Shown here: positions 16,373 through 25,818 of the stretch, in pieces
Position numbering within the stretch: the first letter of the stretch is position 1
How the letters are laid out: each line of letters starts with the position of its first letter
Assembly (NCBI GenBank): GCA_025210295.1
Contig: JAOASC010000026.1
Span: forward strand, 62,001-126,000
Source: Flavobacteriales bacterium
Lineage (GTDB): Bacteria > Bacteroidota > Bacteroidia > Flavobacteriales_D > Parvicellaceae
Length of the DNA: 64,000 nucleotides
Reading direction: 5' to 3'
Position numbers and translations under genes: made by a program
Notes under the pieces: generated by a model
The model's input: the letters and a program-made list of their open reading frames with translations, nothing else
What the model was told of the DNA's origin: nothing
The model's database searches: none

Positions 16373-18127
16373 ATGATGAAATTCGATTTACCAAAAGACC
16401 AATCGTCTATCATAAAAGTGATAGGTGTTGGAGGCGGAGGAAGTAACGCCGTAAACCACATGTTCCAGCAAGGAATTAAAGGTGTAGATTTTATAGTGTG
16501 TAATACCGATCACCAAGCGTTAGATATTAGTCCAGTACCTGTAAAAGTACAGTTAGGGGCAAGTCTAACAGAAGGAAGAGGTGCGGGGTCAATTCCTGAT
16601 GTAGGAATGAACGCAGCGATTGAAAACTTAGATGAAATAAAAGAAATATTAGCAAACAGTACGAAGATGGTTTTTGTTACTGCTGGTATGGGAGGTGGTA
16701 CTGGAACTGGTGCTGCTCCAGTAATCGCTAAGTTGGCAAAGGAGATGGGAATCTTGACCGTGGGAATCGTTACAGTTCCATTTATGTTCGAAGGTCGAAA
16801 GAGAAGAACACAAGCTGAAGATGGTATTGAAAGAATGAGAAATGCCGTAGATACCTTGTTAATTATTAATAATGACAAGTTGCGCGAAATGTACGGGAAC
16901 CTTACATTGGCCAATGCGTTCTCTAATGCAGATGACGTGCTTTCTACTGCAGCGAAAGGTATTGCAGATGTTATTTCTGTTACAGGACAAATCAACGTCG
17001 ATTTTAATGATGTAAGTACAGTAATGAGAGATAGTGGTGTTGCTATTATGGGATCAGCTCAAGCTGAGGGTGAAAATAGAGCACATACAGCAGTCTCTAA
17101 AGCATTATCTTCTCCACTATTGAACGATAATGATATTAAAGGAGCAAAATATGTTCTTTTAAATATTACTTATGGAGAAAAAGAAGTGTTAATGGATGAA
17201 ATCATGGAAATAACAGATTTTATCCAAGACGAAGCAGGTAGTACCGCAGATGTTATTTGGGGACATGCTAAAGATGAAGAGCTTGGAGAACAGTTAAGTG
17301 TGACGATTATTGCGACAGGATTTAATGTCTCTCCTGATACTGGATTGCCACAAAAACAACCAGAAAAAGTTCGAATGAACTTGGAGGATGAGCAGCCAAC
17401 AATGATTACAGCTCCTATTCAATCTCCAGTACAAGGAAATGTGCCAACTCAAACAAACGAACCAGTAGCAGAAGTAAATGAACCTTATGTTATAAAAAGG
17501 GAAGAGTCTGAGTTAAAAGCTCCTGTAGAAACTCCAGAACCATTTATAAAAAATGAGGCAGTTGAGATAGAAGTAGCACAACAAGCTCCTGAAGTTGTAG
17601 AACCAATTAATGAGGTGAAAGAAGAAGAAGCAAGTCCATTAGTCTCCGAACAACACAATGATAATATTGTTTGGGATTTTGGAACAACTTCAAATGATAC
17701 TCCTGAAGAACCAAAAACAACAGAAACTTTATCAAATGATGGTAAAGTAAGGTATTTTTTAGAAGATGATTTGGATGATAATAGCTCAAATGAGTATACA
17801 GAAAATATTGGTGAGCAAAATGTTACCCCAGAATTGTCTAATGGTAGAATCGAAGAAACACCATCTGTTGAAGATAACATAGAGCTGGCGAAACAACGTA
17901 TAGAAAGAATTAGACAAAATAGCCAAAAGCTAAAAACTGTAAGTGGTTTAACAGAAATGGAAAATGAGCCAGCATACAGAAGAAGACAAATCCGTTTAGA
18001 TGATGTTCCGCATTCATCTGAATCTAATGTGTCAAGATTTACATTAGGAGATGTTCAAGATGAAGACGGAAACAACCGAACAGGTTTAAGTGATAACAAT
18101 TCTTTTTTACATGATAATGTAGATTAG
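16373..18127 (+). CDS. ftsZ: Cell division GTPase FtsZ
   Basis: 584 residues, much longer than the 380-400 of E. coli or Bacillus. The extra length is a disordered acidic linker (about 330-525) rich in P, E, V and N, as is typical for Bacteroidetes. The tubulin-like GTPase core has GVGGGGSNAVNHM (18-30), the tubulin signature G107-GGTGTG113 and NNDKLREMY. Near the C-terminus PAYRRRQIRLDDVP (about 536-549) is the likely conserved peptide contacting FtsA and other partners, followed by about 35 more residues. Two adjacent ATGs (16373, 16376) could start translation. It is the last dcw gene, followed by a clear terminator. Confidence 0.97.
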   Translation: MMKFDLPKDQSSIIKVIGVGGGGSNAVNHMFQQGIKGVDFIVCNTDHQALDISPVPVKVQLGASLTEGRGAGSIPDVGMNAAIENLDEIKEILANSTKMVFVTAGMGGGTGTGAAPVIAKLAKEMGILTVGIVTVPFMFEGRKRRTQAEDGIERMRNAVDTLLIINNDKLREMYGNLTLANAFSNADDVLSTAAKGIADVISVTGQINVDFNDVSTVMRDSGVAIMGSAQAEGENRAHTAVSKALSSPLLNDNDIKGAKYVLLNITYGEKEVLMDEIMEITDFIQDEAGSTADVIWGHAKDEELGEQLSVTIIATGFNVSPDTGLPQKQPEKVRMNLEDEQPTMITAPIQSPVQGNVPTQTNEPVAEVNEPYVIKREESELKAPVETPEPFIKNEAVEIEVAQQAPEVVEPINEVKEEEASPLVSEQHNDNIVWDFGTTSNDTPEEPKTTETLSNDGKVRYFLEDDLDDNSSNEYTENIGEQNVTPELSNGRIEETPSVEDNIELAKQRIERIRQNSQKLKTVSGLTEMENEPAYRRRQIRLDDVPHSSESNVSRFTLGDVQDEDGNNRTGLSDNNSFLHDNVD

Positions 18128-18148
18128 AAACAATAAAAGCTCTTTTTT

Positions 18149-18184
18149 AAAAGCCACTAGCATTTTGTGTTAGTGGCTTTTTTT
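18149..18184 (+). terminator. Rho-independent terminator ending the dcw cluster
   Basis: AAAAGCCACTA (18149-18159) and TAGTGGCTTTT (18171-18181) form an 11-bp perfect stem around an 11-base loop, followed by a T-run to 18184. It lies 22 bases after the ftsZ stop. Confidence 0.9.
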
Positions 18185-18241
18185 ATGAAGATAAAGATGT
18201 TATGTAAATGTTATTTTTAAGAAATACTTATGATTAGGTAG

Positions 18242-18271
18242 TTGTTATATCGGGATATGCTGTTAATTTTG
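18242..18271 (+). promoter_or_regulatory. Bacteroidetes-type promoter for the 18343-23251 unit
   Basis: TTG at 18242-18244 and TAATTTTG at 18264-18271 are 19 bases apart, matching the -33 TTG and -7 TAnnTTTG spacing known for Bacteroidetes. The predicted start is near 18278, leaving an untranslated leader of about 65 bases before the ATG at 18343. It lies after the ftsZ terminator, so the two downstream genes have their own control. Confidence 0.6.
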
Positions 18272-18342
18272 ATTTGTATAGAATGAAAAAGCAACATGTT
18301 TTTTGATTTTTACGTCAATAAATTAGACTAAACAACAATATT

Positions 18343-18684
18343 ATGGTTTTAATAAAAACAGGAATTGTAGTAATAGCATTATTTGCTGTATCTATAAGTT
18401 GGGGACAGAAAGCAGAAAGAGTTCATACTAATGAGCCTTCTAGAAATATTAAGAAAGCAGATCAATTAGTGAAATTGAATAGCTTATACTTTGAAGAGGT
18501 CGCGGTGTTAAAAACGTATTTCACTTCAGGGGAAATTAAAAATGGTTTTCCTGGATACAATCATTCATTATCAAAAGCGTCTAACGCATTGGAATTAAAA
18601 AAATGGATTGCTGTTGGAGAGAATAAAGCAGCTTTAACGAAAGATGGTATCATAGCTATTGAAAACTATATAACAGGAAAATAA
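18343..18684 (+). CDS. Small secreted protein of unknown function
   Basis: 113 residues. A signal peptide (about 1-21, ending SISWGQ) precedes a mature part of about 90 residues with no domain I recognise. The mature part is mostly helical in look, with the segment YFTSGEIKNGFPGYNHSLSK followed by ALELKKWI and a C-terminal EDG-like helix ending ENYITGK. It is the first gene of a two-gene unit and its stop is one base before the ATG of the 1521-residue T9SS protein, so the two are very probably co-transcribed and may act together at the cell surface. That link is inferred from spacing only. Confidence 0.75.
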   Translation: MVLIKTGIVVIALFAVSISWGQKAERVHTNEPSRNIKKADQLVKLNSLYFEEVAVLKTYFTSGEIKNGFPGYNHSLSKASNALELKKWIAVGENKAALTKDGIIAIENYITGK

Positions 18685-18685
18685 T

Positions 18686-21600
18686 ATGAGAAAATTATAC
18701 TTTTATTTAATAGGATTGATCTTCTTACCGGTTTTTATGTTTGCTCAAGGAGAAGGGCAAAATTGGTTTTTTGGATATAATGCTGGGTTAGACTTTACAG
18801 GAGGAAACCCTGTTGCAGTAACCAATGGTGCAATTAGTCAATGGGAGGGAGTAGCCTCCATCTCTGATGCCAATGGGAATCTATTGTTTTATACCAACGG
18901 TCAAAATGTTTGGAATAGAAACCATGTAGTTATGACGAATGGCTCTGGATTATTAGGGCATCAAAGTTCAAGTCAGTCTGCTGTAATCGTTCCTTATCCA
19001 TATTATCCAGATCGATACTATGTTTTTACAGTAGACCAACTAGCGGGAAGCAATGGTGTACGTTATTCAATAGTGGATATGAGTATGAGTGGAGGGTTAG
19101 GAGCTGTAACATCGACTAAAAATATGCCGTTGATGACAAATGCAACAGAAAAAATCACAGCAGTTAGGCATTCCAATAATTCAGATATATGGGTGATTTG
19201 TCATAAATGGGGTAGTAACCAGTTTCAGGCTTTTTTAGTAGACGCTTGTAACGGGTTAAATACAACTCCCGTTATTTCGAATACAGGAACAGTCCATAAT
19301 CACGTTACTGGTGGATATAATACTGGGTCAATAGGGTATATGAAAGCTTCTCCTCAAGGGGATATGTTGGGGTTAGCACTATTTACACAGGCTAGTCATT
19401 CAGCAACACATTTTGAGTTGTTTGATTTTAATAATACTACAGGAGTGGTTTCTAATCCAATATCATTACCAAGTCCAAGTTCAACAACCTTACCCCCTGG
19501 TGTTCCATGGTACCGATCATACGGAGTAGAGTTCTCACCAGATGGGACCTATTTTTATGGAGGATTAAATAGTACAGGGGAAGTTTATCAATATGATTTA
19601 TTAGCGGGTAATGCTACAGCAATAAGAAATTCAGCTAGCTTGGTAGGAACAGCCACAAGTACAAACGATAATAAAATAGGAGCGTTACAGTTGGGAACTG
19701 ATGGTAAGATTTATGTAGCAAGAGATGGCCAAGGATGGTTAGCACATATTACCAACCCTAATACTGCTGGAGCGTTCTTGACCAATAATGGCGTTCATTT
19801 AGGCGGAAGTACGAGTGGTTTAGGATTACCAACTTTTATTCAGTCTTTCTTTTTGGATTTGCCAGATATTTATATCGCCTATTCAGGGAATGATTGCGAA
19901 GGGAATTCAATTTCTTTTGGTTTACAAGGTACAGATGTACCTATGGTAACTTCGGTTGATTGGGATTTTGGAGATGGTACTACGATTAATAATTCTTCAG
20001 GTAGTGGAGTTGTCAGTCATACATACAATTCAGGAGGAACTTATTATGTTCAGGCAACTTATTATTTTGGATGTTATTACGTGGTTTTAGGTGGGAATAT
20101 TACCGTTTATACTAATCCTACTGTCAATGCCAATACCTCAGGGAATTATTGCCTTTCAGGGAATTCTGTTGCATTAAGCGGTTCTCCTTCGGGAGGAAGC
20201 TGGAGTGGTCCTGGAGAAATAGGAAATGTTTTCTATCCAAATATAGCAGGAGTAGGGACACATACCTTAACATATACCTATACTAATTCAAATGGGTGTT
20301 CTGGTACAGACAATACTATAGTGACTGTAAATGCTGCACCTGAAGCAAACATCACAACAACGACTTCATCTACTTGTTTAGCAGGGACATCAATTAATTT
20401 AACGGCAACCAATGGAGGTGGAACTTGGACAGGTCCAGGGGTTTCAGGAAGTTCGTTTAACCCAAGTTCAGCGGGAGTAGGAACGCATACGATTACCTAT
20501 ACTACATCCAATAACGGGTGTACAGATACGGATACGCATACAATTATAGTTACAAATACAGCAGATGCAACAATTGTAGCAATAGCAGATATGTGTGAGA
20601 ATGAGGCTTCAATGACTTTAACTGCAGCCAATGGAGGAGGAACTTGGACAGGTCCAGGGGTCTCAGGAAATACATTTAATCCTGGTTCAGCAGGAGTAGG
20701 AACACATACGATTTCTTATGTGATTTCCGGAGCTTGTGGGGATTCAGATACAGAAACGGTTACAGTGTATGCTGCGCCAAATTCTAATTTTGTTTCTGGA
20801 GGTCCTTATTGTACTGCTGATAATGCGGTCACTCTAACTCCTTCTGTGACTGGAGGAACATTCTCTGGTCCAGGTGTTTCAGGAAATACTTTTGATCCTA
20901 CAATTGCTGGAGTTGGTAGTCATACAATTCAATATGCGATTACAAATTCGAATAATTGTACCGAAACTACTCAGCAAACTATTGTGGTAAATAATACTCC
21001 TGATGCTTCTATTACATCAGGTAATGCGATCTGTTCAGCCGATAGTCCATTGACATTGACAGGAACAACCAGTGGTGGAGTGTGGACAGGTCCAGGAGTT
21101 ACAGGAAATGTATTTGACCCATCTGGAGTAGGGGCAGGAACTTATACTGTTAATCATACAGTAAATGTTGGTAGTTGTTCAGCTTCTGATTCGTATACTA
21201 TTACAGTAACGGAATCACAAGATCCAACAATTTTAAGTCAAGGGCCATATTGTCCATTTGGAGATACAGTAACATTGTCTGCAGCAACTGCCGGAGGGGT
21301 TTGGTCTGGAACGGGAATTGTAGATGCAAATGCAGGATTGTTTGATCCTACAATAGGAAATGGAACTTATACGATTACCTATACCATATCTGGGACTTGT
21401 GGAGGTACAGATACTCAGGATATTGAAGTGACAACTACTGCTTGTGATAATGACAATGATGGAGTACTGGATGTAGATGATCCAGATGATGATAACGATG
21501 GAATATTAGATGTGGATGAGGATGTTAATGGAGACGGTGATTATACCAACGACGATACAGACGGAGATGGGATCCCTAATGTTTTTGATTTAGATTCAGA

Positions 21601-23251
21601 TAATGATGGAATTGTTGATGTAATAGAGGGAGGGGGAGAAGATCCAGATGGAGATGGTGTGATCGGAACAGGTCCTATTACTGATGTCGATAATGATGGA
21701 TTAGCTGATGAAGTAGATCCTTCTCAAGGAGGAACACCATTGCCTAATCCAGATACGGACGGAGATGGAATGGATAATGTGATAGATATTGATGCTGATG
21801 ATGATGGGATTGTTGATAATGTTGAGGGGCAAGCTTCAGATAATTATATAGCCCCTTCAGGAAATGATTCTGATAATGATGGAATTGATGATGCGTATGA
21901 TGTTCATAGTGGTGGTGTAGCCATTGTTCCAGAAAATACAGATGGAGATGATGAAGATGACTATACAGATACAGATGCTGATAATGATTTAGTCAATGAT
22001 GTGGATGAAAGTAATAATCCTTATGTCGCGCCAACAGGTAATGATACTGATGGAGATGGGCTGGATGATGCTTTTGATGTAGATGGAAGTTCTTCTGTAG
22101 ATAATGGAGGGCCTACCAATGGTGGAACTGTGCCTTCTGATTTTACCAATGATGCAGAACCTTCAACGCCTCAACTAGACTGGAGAGAACCATTAGATCA
22201 TGATAATGATGGGGTGGTTGATGCCGAAGATCCAGATGATGATAATGATGGGATTTTAGATGTGGATGAAGATGCAAATTTAGATGGAGATAATAACCCT
22301 GCAACAAATCCTTCTGATACCGATGGAGATGGAATACCTGATCATTTTGACTTAGATTCAGATAATGATGGAATTGTTGATGTAATAGAAGGAGGAGGAG
22401 AAGATCCAGATGGAGACGGTGTAATTGGAACAGGGCCTATTACAGATGTTGATAATGATGGGTTATCTGATGACGTTGATCCCTCTGAGGGAGGAACACC
22501 ATTGCCTAATCCTGATACAGATAATGATGGAGTGCATGATTTCCTTGATTTAGATGCTGATGATGATGGAATTGTAGATAATATTGAAAGTCAATCTACG
22601 TTGGACTATGTTGCTCCAAGTGGCAATGATACTGATGGAGATGGGATAGACGATGCTTATGATATTCATAATGGAGGAACACCAATTGATCCATTGGATA
22701 CTGATTTAGATGATGCACCTGATTATGTTGATTTAAACGCTGATAATGATAATGAAGATGATCTAATTGAGGGATGGGATGAGGATAATGATAATATTCC
22801 AGATACAGAACCAACAGGAAATGATTCAGATAATGATGGAATAGATGACGCTTTTGATGTGGATGGAACTTCTCCAGTTAATAATGGAGGGCCTACAAAT
22901 GGAGGGAGCTTACCAACAGATTTTCCAAATTTAGATGATGCAGTATCAGAGGAGTTAGATTGGAGAGAAGTTGAAACGTATGTAGAGGTTCCTAATATCT
23001 TTACTCCTAATGGAGACGGGATTAATGATGTTTTTACAATTAACACTTCAAATATAGAATCTTTGACTGCTGTGATTGTTAATAGATGGGGGCAAACAGT
23101 ATTTGAATGGAAAGGAGTAAATGGAGTATGGGATGGATATACTAAAGCTAGTCAAGAAGCTTCTGAGGGAACCTATTATTATATTATTATAGGTAAAGAT
23201 AATACAGGAGAAGATTTTGAGTATAAAGGTTCTTTAATCCTAGAGCGATAG
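18686..23251 (+). CDS. Large T9SS-secreted adhesin-like protein: PKD, Ig-like repeats, calcium-repeat blocks, type B sorting domain
   Basis: 1521 residues. A signal peptide (1-20, ending FAQG) is followed by a beta-propeller-like region (about 25-390), one PKD domain (about 395-475, core DWDFGDGT), five or six Ig-like repeats (about 480-915) with recurring GGGTWTGPGVSG and AGVGTHTI motifs, and then about 500 residues of TSP3-like aspartate-rich calcium loops (DNDGI/DGDGI, about 922-1430). The last 90 residues (VPNIFTPNGDGINDVF, then RWGQTVFEW and GTYYY) form a gliding-motility-type CTD, the type B signal for secretion and attachment by the type IX system. A surface adhesin or matrix protein is likely. 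Internal duplication is described separately. Confidence 0.92.
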   Translation: MRKLYFYLIGLIFLPVFMFAQGEGQNWFFGYNAGLDFTGGNPVAVTNGAISQWEGVASISDANGNLLFYTNGQNVWNRNHVVMTNGSGLLGHQSSSQSAVIVPYPYYPDRYYVFTVDQLAGSNGVRYSIVDMSMSGGLGAVTSTKNMPLMTNATEKITAVRHSNNSDIWVICHKWGSNQFQAFLVDACNGLNTTPVISNTGTVHNHVTGGYNTGSIGYMKASPQGDMLGLALFTQASHSATHFELFDFNNTTGVVSNPISLPSPSSTTLPPGVPWYRSYGVEFSPDGTYFYGGLNSTGEVYQYDLLAGNATAIRNSASLVGTATSTNDNKIGALQLGTDGKIYVARDGQGWLAHITNPNTAGAFLTNNGVHLGGSTSGLGLPTFIQSFFLDLPDIYIAYSGNDCEGNSISFGLQGTDVPMVTSVDWDFGDGTTINNSSGSGVVSHTYNSGGTYYVQATYYFGCYYVVLGGNITVYTNPTVNANTSGNYCLSGNSVALSGSPSGGSWSGPGEIGNVFYPNIAGVGTHTLTYTYTNSNGCSGTDNTIVTVNAAPEANITTTTSSTCLAGTSINLTATNGGGTWTGPGVSGSSFNPSSAGVGTHTITYTTSNNGCTDTDTHTIIVTNTADATIVAIADMCENEASMTLTAANGGGTWTGPGVSGNTFNPGSAGVGTHTISYVISGACGDSDTETVTVYAAPNSNFVSGGPYCTADNAVTLTPSVTGGTFSGPGVSGNTFDPTIAGVGSHTIQYAITNSNNCTETTQQTIVVNNTPDASITSGNAICSADSPLTLTGTTSGGVWTGPGVTGNVFDPSGVGAGTYTVNHTVNVGSCSASDSYTITVTESQDPTILSQGPYCPFGDTVTLSAATAGGVWSGTGIVDANAGLFDPTIGNGTYTITYTISGTCGGTDTQDIEVTTTACDNDNDGVLDVDDPDDDNDGILDVDEDVNGDGDYTNDDTDGDGIPNVFDLDSDNDGIVDVIEGGGEDPDGDGVIGTGPITDVDNDGLADEVDPSQGGTPLPNPDTDGDGMDNVIDIDADDDGIVDNVEGQASDNYIAPSGNDSDNDGIDDAYDVHSGGVAIVPENTDGDDEDDYTDTDADNDLVNDVDESNNPYVAPTGNDTDGDGLDDAFDVDGSSSVDNGGPTNGGTVPSDFTNDAEPSTPQLDWREPLDHDNDGVVDAEDPDDDNDGILDVDEDANLDGDNNPATNPSDTDGDGIPDHFDLDSDNDGIVDVIEGGGEDPDGDGVIGTGPITDVDNDGLSDDVDPSEGGTPLPNPDTDNDGVHDFLDLDADDDGIVDNIESQSTLDYVAPSGNDTDGDGIDDAYDIHNGGTPIDPLDTDLDDAPDYVDLNADNDNEDDLIEGWDEDNDNIPDTEPTGNDSDNDGIDDAFDVDGTSPVNNGGPTNGGSLPTDFPNLDDAVSEELDWREVETYVEVPNIFTPNGDGINDVFTINTSNIESLTAVIVNRWGQTVFEWKGVNGVWDGYTKASQEASEGTYYYIIIGKDNTGEDFEYKGSLILER
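21452..22978 (+). repeat. Tandem duplication (about 750 bp units) of the calcium-repeat block
   Basis: Unit 1 (about 21452-22201) and unit 2 (about 22202-22978) encode parallel series. Both begin DNDGV followed by DDPDDDNDGILDVDED or a near match, pass through IVDVIEGGGEDPDGDGVIG, GGTPLPNPDTD, DADDDGIVDN and GNDxDxDGxDDA, then VDNGGPTNGG or VNNGGPTNGG, and both close with LDWRE. At DNA level the IVDVIEGGGEDPDGDG stretch is nearly identical at about 21610-21690 and 22370-22450. The units differ in length by about 27 bp because of indels. Confidence 0.85.
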
Positions 23252-23278
23252 TTCCAAAACTATAGATGAACTAAATTT

Positions 23279-23308
23279 AAAGGGTAGCCATTTGGGTTAC
23301 CCTTTTTT
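23279..23308 (+). terminator. Rho-independent terminator after the T9SS adhesin gene
   Basis: AAAGGGTAGCC (23279-23289) pairs with GGTTACCCTTT (23295-23305), 11 pairs with one G-U, loop of five bases, then T-run to 23308. The minus-strand gene ends at 23315, so the hairpin may also serve that side, although the T-run is better on the plus strand. Confidence 0.85.
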
Positions 23309-23314
23309 AGTATC

Positions 23315-24244
23315 CTATGTCTTTAGCTTGTTTGAATTCGATTGAGAGTCTGTTCTGGTCGATAATTCAAATCCAATTAAAAGAATGTAACTAATTGTTT
23401 GAATCCAGATTAAGACAATCAAAAGGGAGCCTATAGAGCCATACAGTTCATTGTATTTGCCGAAGTTGTCGAAATAATAGATCAACCCTTTAGAGGCAAG
23501 AATAATGATAACGGTAGCTAACGTTGCTCCAGCAGAAAAGAATTTCCATTGTTGCCTACCAGGGTTGCCAATGTTGTATAGAGTGCTAACACTAAAAATA
23601 GTACCTCCAATAATAACAAACCATCGGATAAGGTGAAACAAGAAGCTTCCTATTTGGCTGAGCCCTCCTTGAAATAAAGTCTTAATAGCAATTTCTCCAA
23701 TAATCAAAGAGCTAATTACGGCAATAATAAAAATGGTAATAACGGCAAAGCCACCAAACGATATTAAACGTTGTTTTATTGGGTTGCGTTTTACTTCGAT
23801 TTGGTAAGAATTATTAAAACTGTTTAATAAAGCATTTAAGCCATTTGATGCATAGTATAAAGAAAACAAGAAACCAATAGAAAGTAATACATTGTGTTTT
23901 CGTGTAATCAAATCGTTCATTGTTTCCTCAACCAACGAAAAAGCATTGCTAGGTAGGGCTTCCGATAAGTAAAAGAGTAAATCTTCCTGAAAGTGGTCGA
24001 TTGGGATGTATGGAATCAGCGAAAGTAAAAAAACTAAAGAAGGAAATATGGCCGTAAAAAATTTAAAAGATATGGCAGCACTACGAGTGCCGTATTGAGC
24101 CTTTTGAAAAGATTCCCATAAAAATGAAATAGTATCATATAAAGTCATGCCTTCAAATCCTGGGAGGTAAATGCGTTGGCTAACCTTTTTTAAGAATCGA
24201 ACTACAGAAAGATTCAAAAACCAATGTTTAATTTTGTTTAGCAT
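23315..24244 (-). CDS. YihY/BrkB-family membrane protein (UPF0761)
   Basis: 309 residues, six predicted membrane helices. The N-terminal GTRSAAISFKFFTAIFPSLVFLLSLIPYI and the central YYASNGLNALLNSFNNSYQ are recognisable family features of YihY/virulence factor BrkB, once misnamed ribonuclease BN. Its biochemical role is unsettled; transport or envelope functions have been proposed. The start overlaps the end of the hemJ-type gene by 17 bases, so it is the last gene of the leftward araC-hemH-hemJ-yihY run. No functional link to heme is evident beyond co-transcription. Confidence 0.87.
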   Translation of the reverse strand: MLNKIKHWFLNLSVVRFLKKVSQRIYLPGFEGMTLYDTISFLWESFQKAQYGTRSAAISFKFFTAIFPSLVFLLSLIPYIPIDHFQEDLLFYLSEALPSNAFSLVEETMNDLITRKHNVLLSIGFLFSLYYASNGLNALLNSFNNSYQIEVKRNPIKQRLISFGGFAVITIFIIAVISSLIIGEIAIKTLFQGGLSQIGSFLFHLIRWFVIIGGTIFSVSTLYNIGNPGRQQWKFFSAGATLATVIIILASKGLIYYFDNFGKYNELYGSIGSLLIVLIWIQTISYILLIGFELSTRTDSQSNSNKLKT

Positions 24245-24767
24245 TCTCTCTATAGTTTTTGTAAAGTTTAATAAGTACCATTAGTAGAACACCAAAACTA
24301 ATTATTCCGAGAACTCCCCAAATCCAATTTAGGGTACTCTTTAAAACAACTAGGAATACGATAGCAAACAATAAAATAGTCGCTACCTCATTCCAGATCC
24401 TTAGTTGAGTAGAGCTCCATTTATAGGTTTCTTTTTGTAGTTGTCTAAATATTTTATGGCAATAGAAGTGGTAGATTAAAAGAAGAAGGACAAATGTAAG
24501 TTTGAGGTGCATCCAAGGCATTTTTAAATAACTTGGGATTAGTAAAATAAGAGAAGTGCCAAATATTACAGTTAATATGGCAGAAGGCCATGTAATCATG
24601 TACCATAGACGTTTGCTCATTATTTTGTATTGCTTTTGAAGAATGTTCCTTTCTTGCTCTTCTTTCTCGTTAGCTTCTACGTGATAAATGAAGAGACGTA
24701 CAATATAAAAGAGCCCAGCAAACCAGGTTACAACAAAAATAATATGTAGAGCTTTTATGTATAACAT
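24228..24767 (-). CDS. hemJ: Protoporphyrinogen IX oxidase HemJ-type
   Basis: 179 residues with four or five membrane helices. It starts MLYIKALHIIFVVTWFAGLF with the invariant histidine at position 8, then RLWYMITWPSAI and WMHLKLTFVLLLLIYHF, both signatures of the UPF0093/HemJ family. HemJ oxidises protoporphyrinogen IX to protoporphyrin IX, the penultimate heme step, in bacteria lacking HemG and HemY. No HemG or HemY is present in the window, and the gene lies four bases downstream of hemH, the next enzyme, which strongly supports the call. It may be 20-40 residues longer than some homologues because of the polar loop at about 30-50. Confidence 0.87.
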   Translation of the reverse strand: MLYIKALHIIFVVTWFAGLFYIVRLFIYHVEANEKEEQERNILQKQYKIMSKRLWYMITWPSAILTVIFGTSLILLIPSYLKMPWMHLKLTFVLLLLIYHFYCHKIFRQLQKETYKWSSTQLRIWNEVATILLFAIVFLVVLKSTLNWIWGVLGIISFGVLLMVLIKLYKNYRENAKQN

Positions 24768-24771
24768 TTAT

Positions 24772-25815
24772 TTACTTGTTTTTTAACCAGTTGTTAATCC
24801 ATGTAGTAATGGTGGCGACCCATTGTTCATCTTCGTTGAGGCATGGTATGGCAAAATAATTATCTCCACCGTTTTCCATAAAATCTTTTTTCCCCTCTAG
24901 TGCTATTTCTTCAAGTGTTTCGAGACAGTCAGCTACAAAAGAAGGGATGACTACAGCTAAGTTGTTGATGCCTTTAGCTGGGAGTTCTCCAATCAATTGA
25001 TTTGTTGAAGGAGTAAGCCATTTATCTTTCCCTAATTTAGATTGGAAGGCAACGCTATATTTATCTTTAGGTAAATTGAGTTGCTCAACGACAGCCTCAG
25101 TTGTTGCAAAGCATTGGTGTCTATAGCAAAATTCATGGGCATTAGAGGGGGTGGTGCAACAACTGTTGTCAATCGTACAGTGCGATTTTGTGATGTCAGA
25201 TTTACGAATGTGACGCTCAGGAATACTGTGATATGAAAACAAAAGGTAATCCCATTTTTTCGTTTCAAGTTCCTTTTTTATTTTGTCTGATAATGCTTTT
25301 ATGTAAGTTTTGTCTTTGTAAAAAGCAGGGAAAAAAGTTAGTTTGCTGGTTGGAAAAAAAATCTTCTGTACTTCTTTTACCTTTTCGTTTACTGTATCAG
25401 TAGTAGACATAGCATGCTGAGGATATAAAGGTATAATTAAAATATCATCAACACCTTTTTGCTTGAGTTTAAGAATGCCTTCTTCAATAGATGGAACACT
25501 ATATCGCATCGCTAGTTCAATAGGAATGTCATTTTGTTTCTGAACTTTGTCAGTTAGAGCTTGTGAAATGACAACCAAAGGAGAACCTTCCGTTGTCCAT
25601 ATCTTCTTGTATGCTTCTCCAGACTTTTTAGGACGATTAGGGAGAATGAATCCCTTTACAATAATAGCTCTAAGTAGGTAAGGGACATCAATTACTCTTT
25701 TGTCCATTAAAAATTCATCAAGATATGCTCTAACATCTTGTGTTGAGGTGCTTTTAGGGGAACCTAAGTTGATTAATAATACTCCTTTGTTATTTGAGTT
25801 TGTTTCTGTCGGCAT
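24772..25815 (-). CDS. hemH: Ferrochelatase HemH
   Basis: 347 residues. It inserts Fe2+ into protoporphyrin IX to make protoheme. Recognised by KGVLLINLGSPKSTSTQDVR at the N-terminus, YSVPSIEEGI, ILIIPLYPQHAMSTT, LLFSYHSIPERHIRKSD (the catalytic-site histidine region) and FQSKLGKDKWLTPSTN. A cluster of cysteines (CTIDNSCCTTPSNAHEFC) follows the SYHSIPER motif; similar cysteines in some ferrochelatases bind a cluster or metal. The start is three bases after the end of the AraC-type regulator, so the regulator, hemH, hemJ and yihY form one leftward transcript. Confidence 0.95.
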   Translation of the reverse strand: MPTETNSNNKGVLLINLGSPKSTSTQDVRAYLDEFLMDKRVIDVPYLLRAIIVKGFILPNRPKKSGEAYKKIWTTEGSPLVVISQALTDKVQKQNDIPIELAMRYSVPSIEEGILKLKQKGVDDILIIPLYPQHAMSTTDTVNEKVKEVQKIFFPTSKLTFFPAFYKDKTYIKALSDKIKKELETKKWDYLLFSYHSIPERHIRKSDITKSHCTIDNSCCTTPSNAHEFCYRHQCFATTEAVVEQLNLPKDKYSVAFQSKLGKDKWLTPSTNQLIGELPAKGINNLAVVIPSFVADCLETLEEIALEGKKDFMENGGDNYFAIPCLNEDEQWVATITTWINNWLKNK

Positions 25816-25818
25816 TAA

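Noticed and set aside
21452-22978. Regularly spaced repeats suggesting a CRISPR or satellite array
   Set aside because: The repeats are in-frame coding blocks (calcium loops) of one long protein, with no unique spacers.
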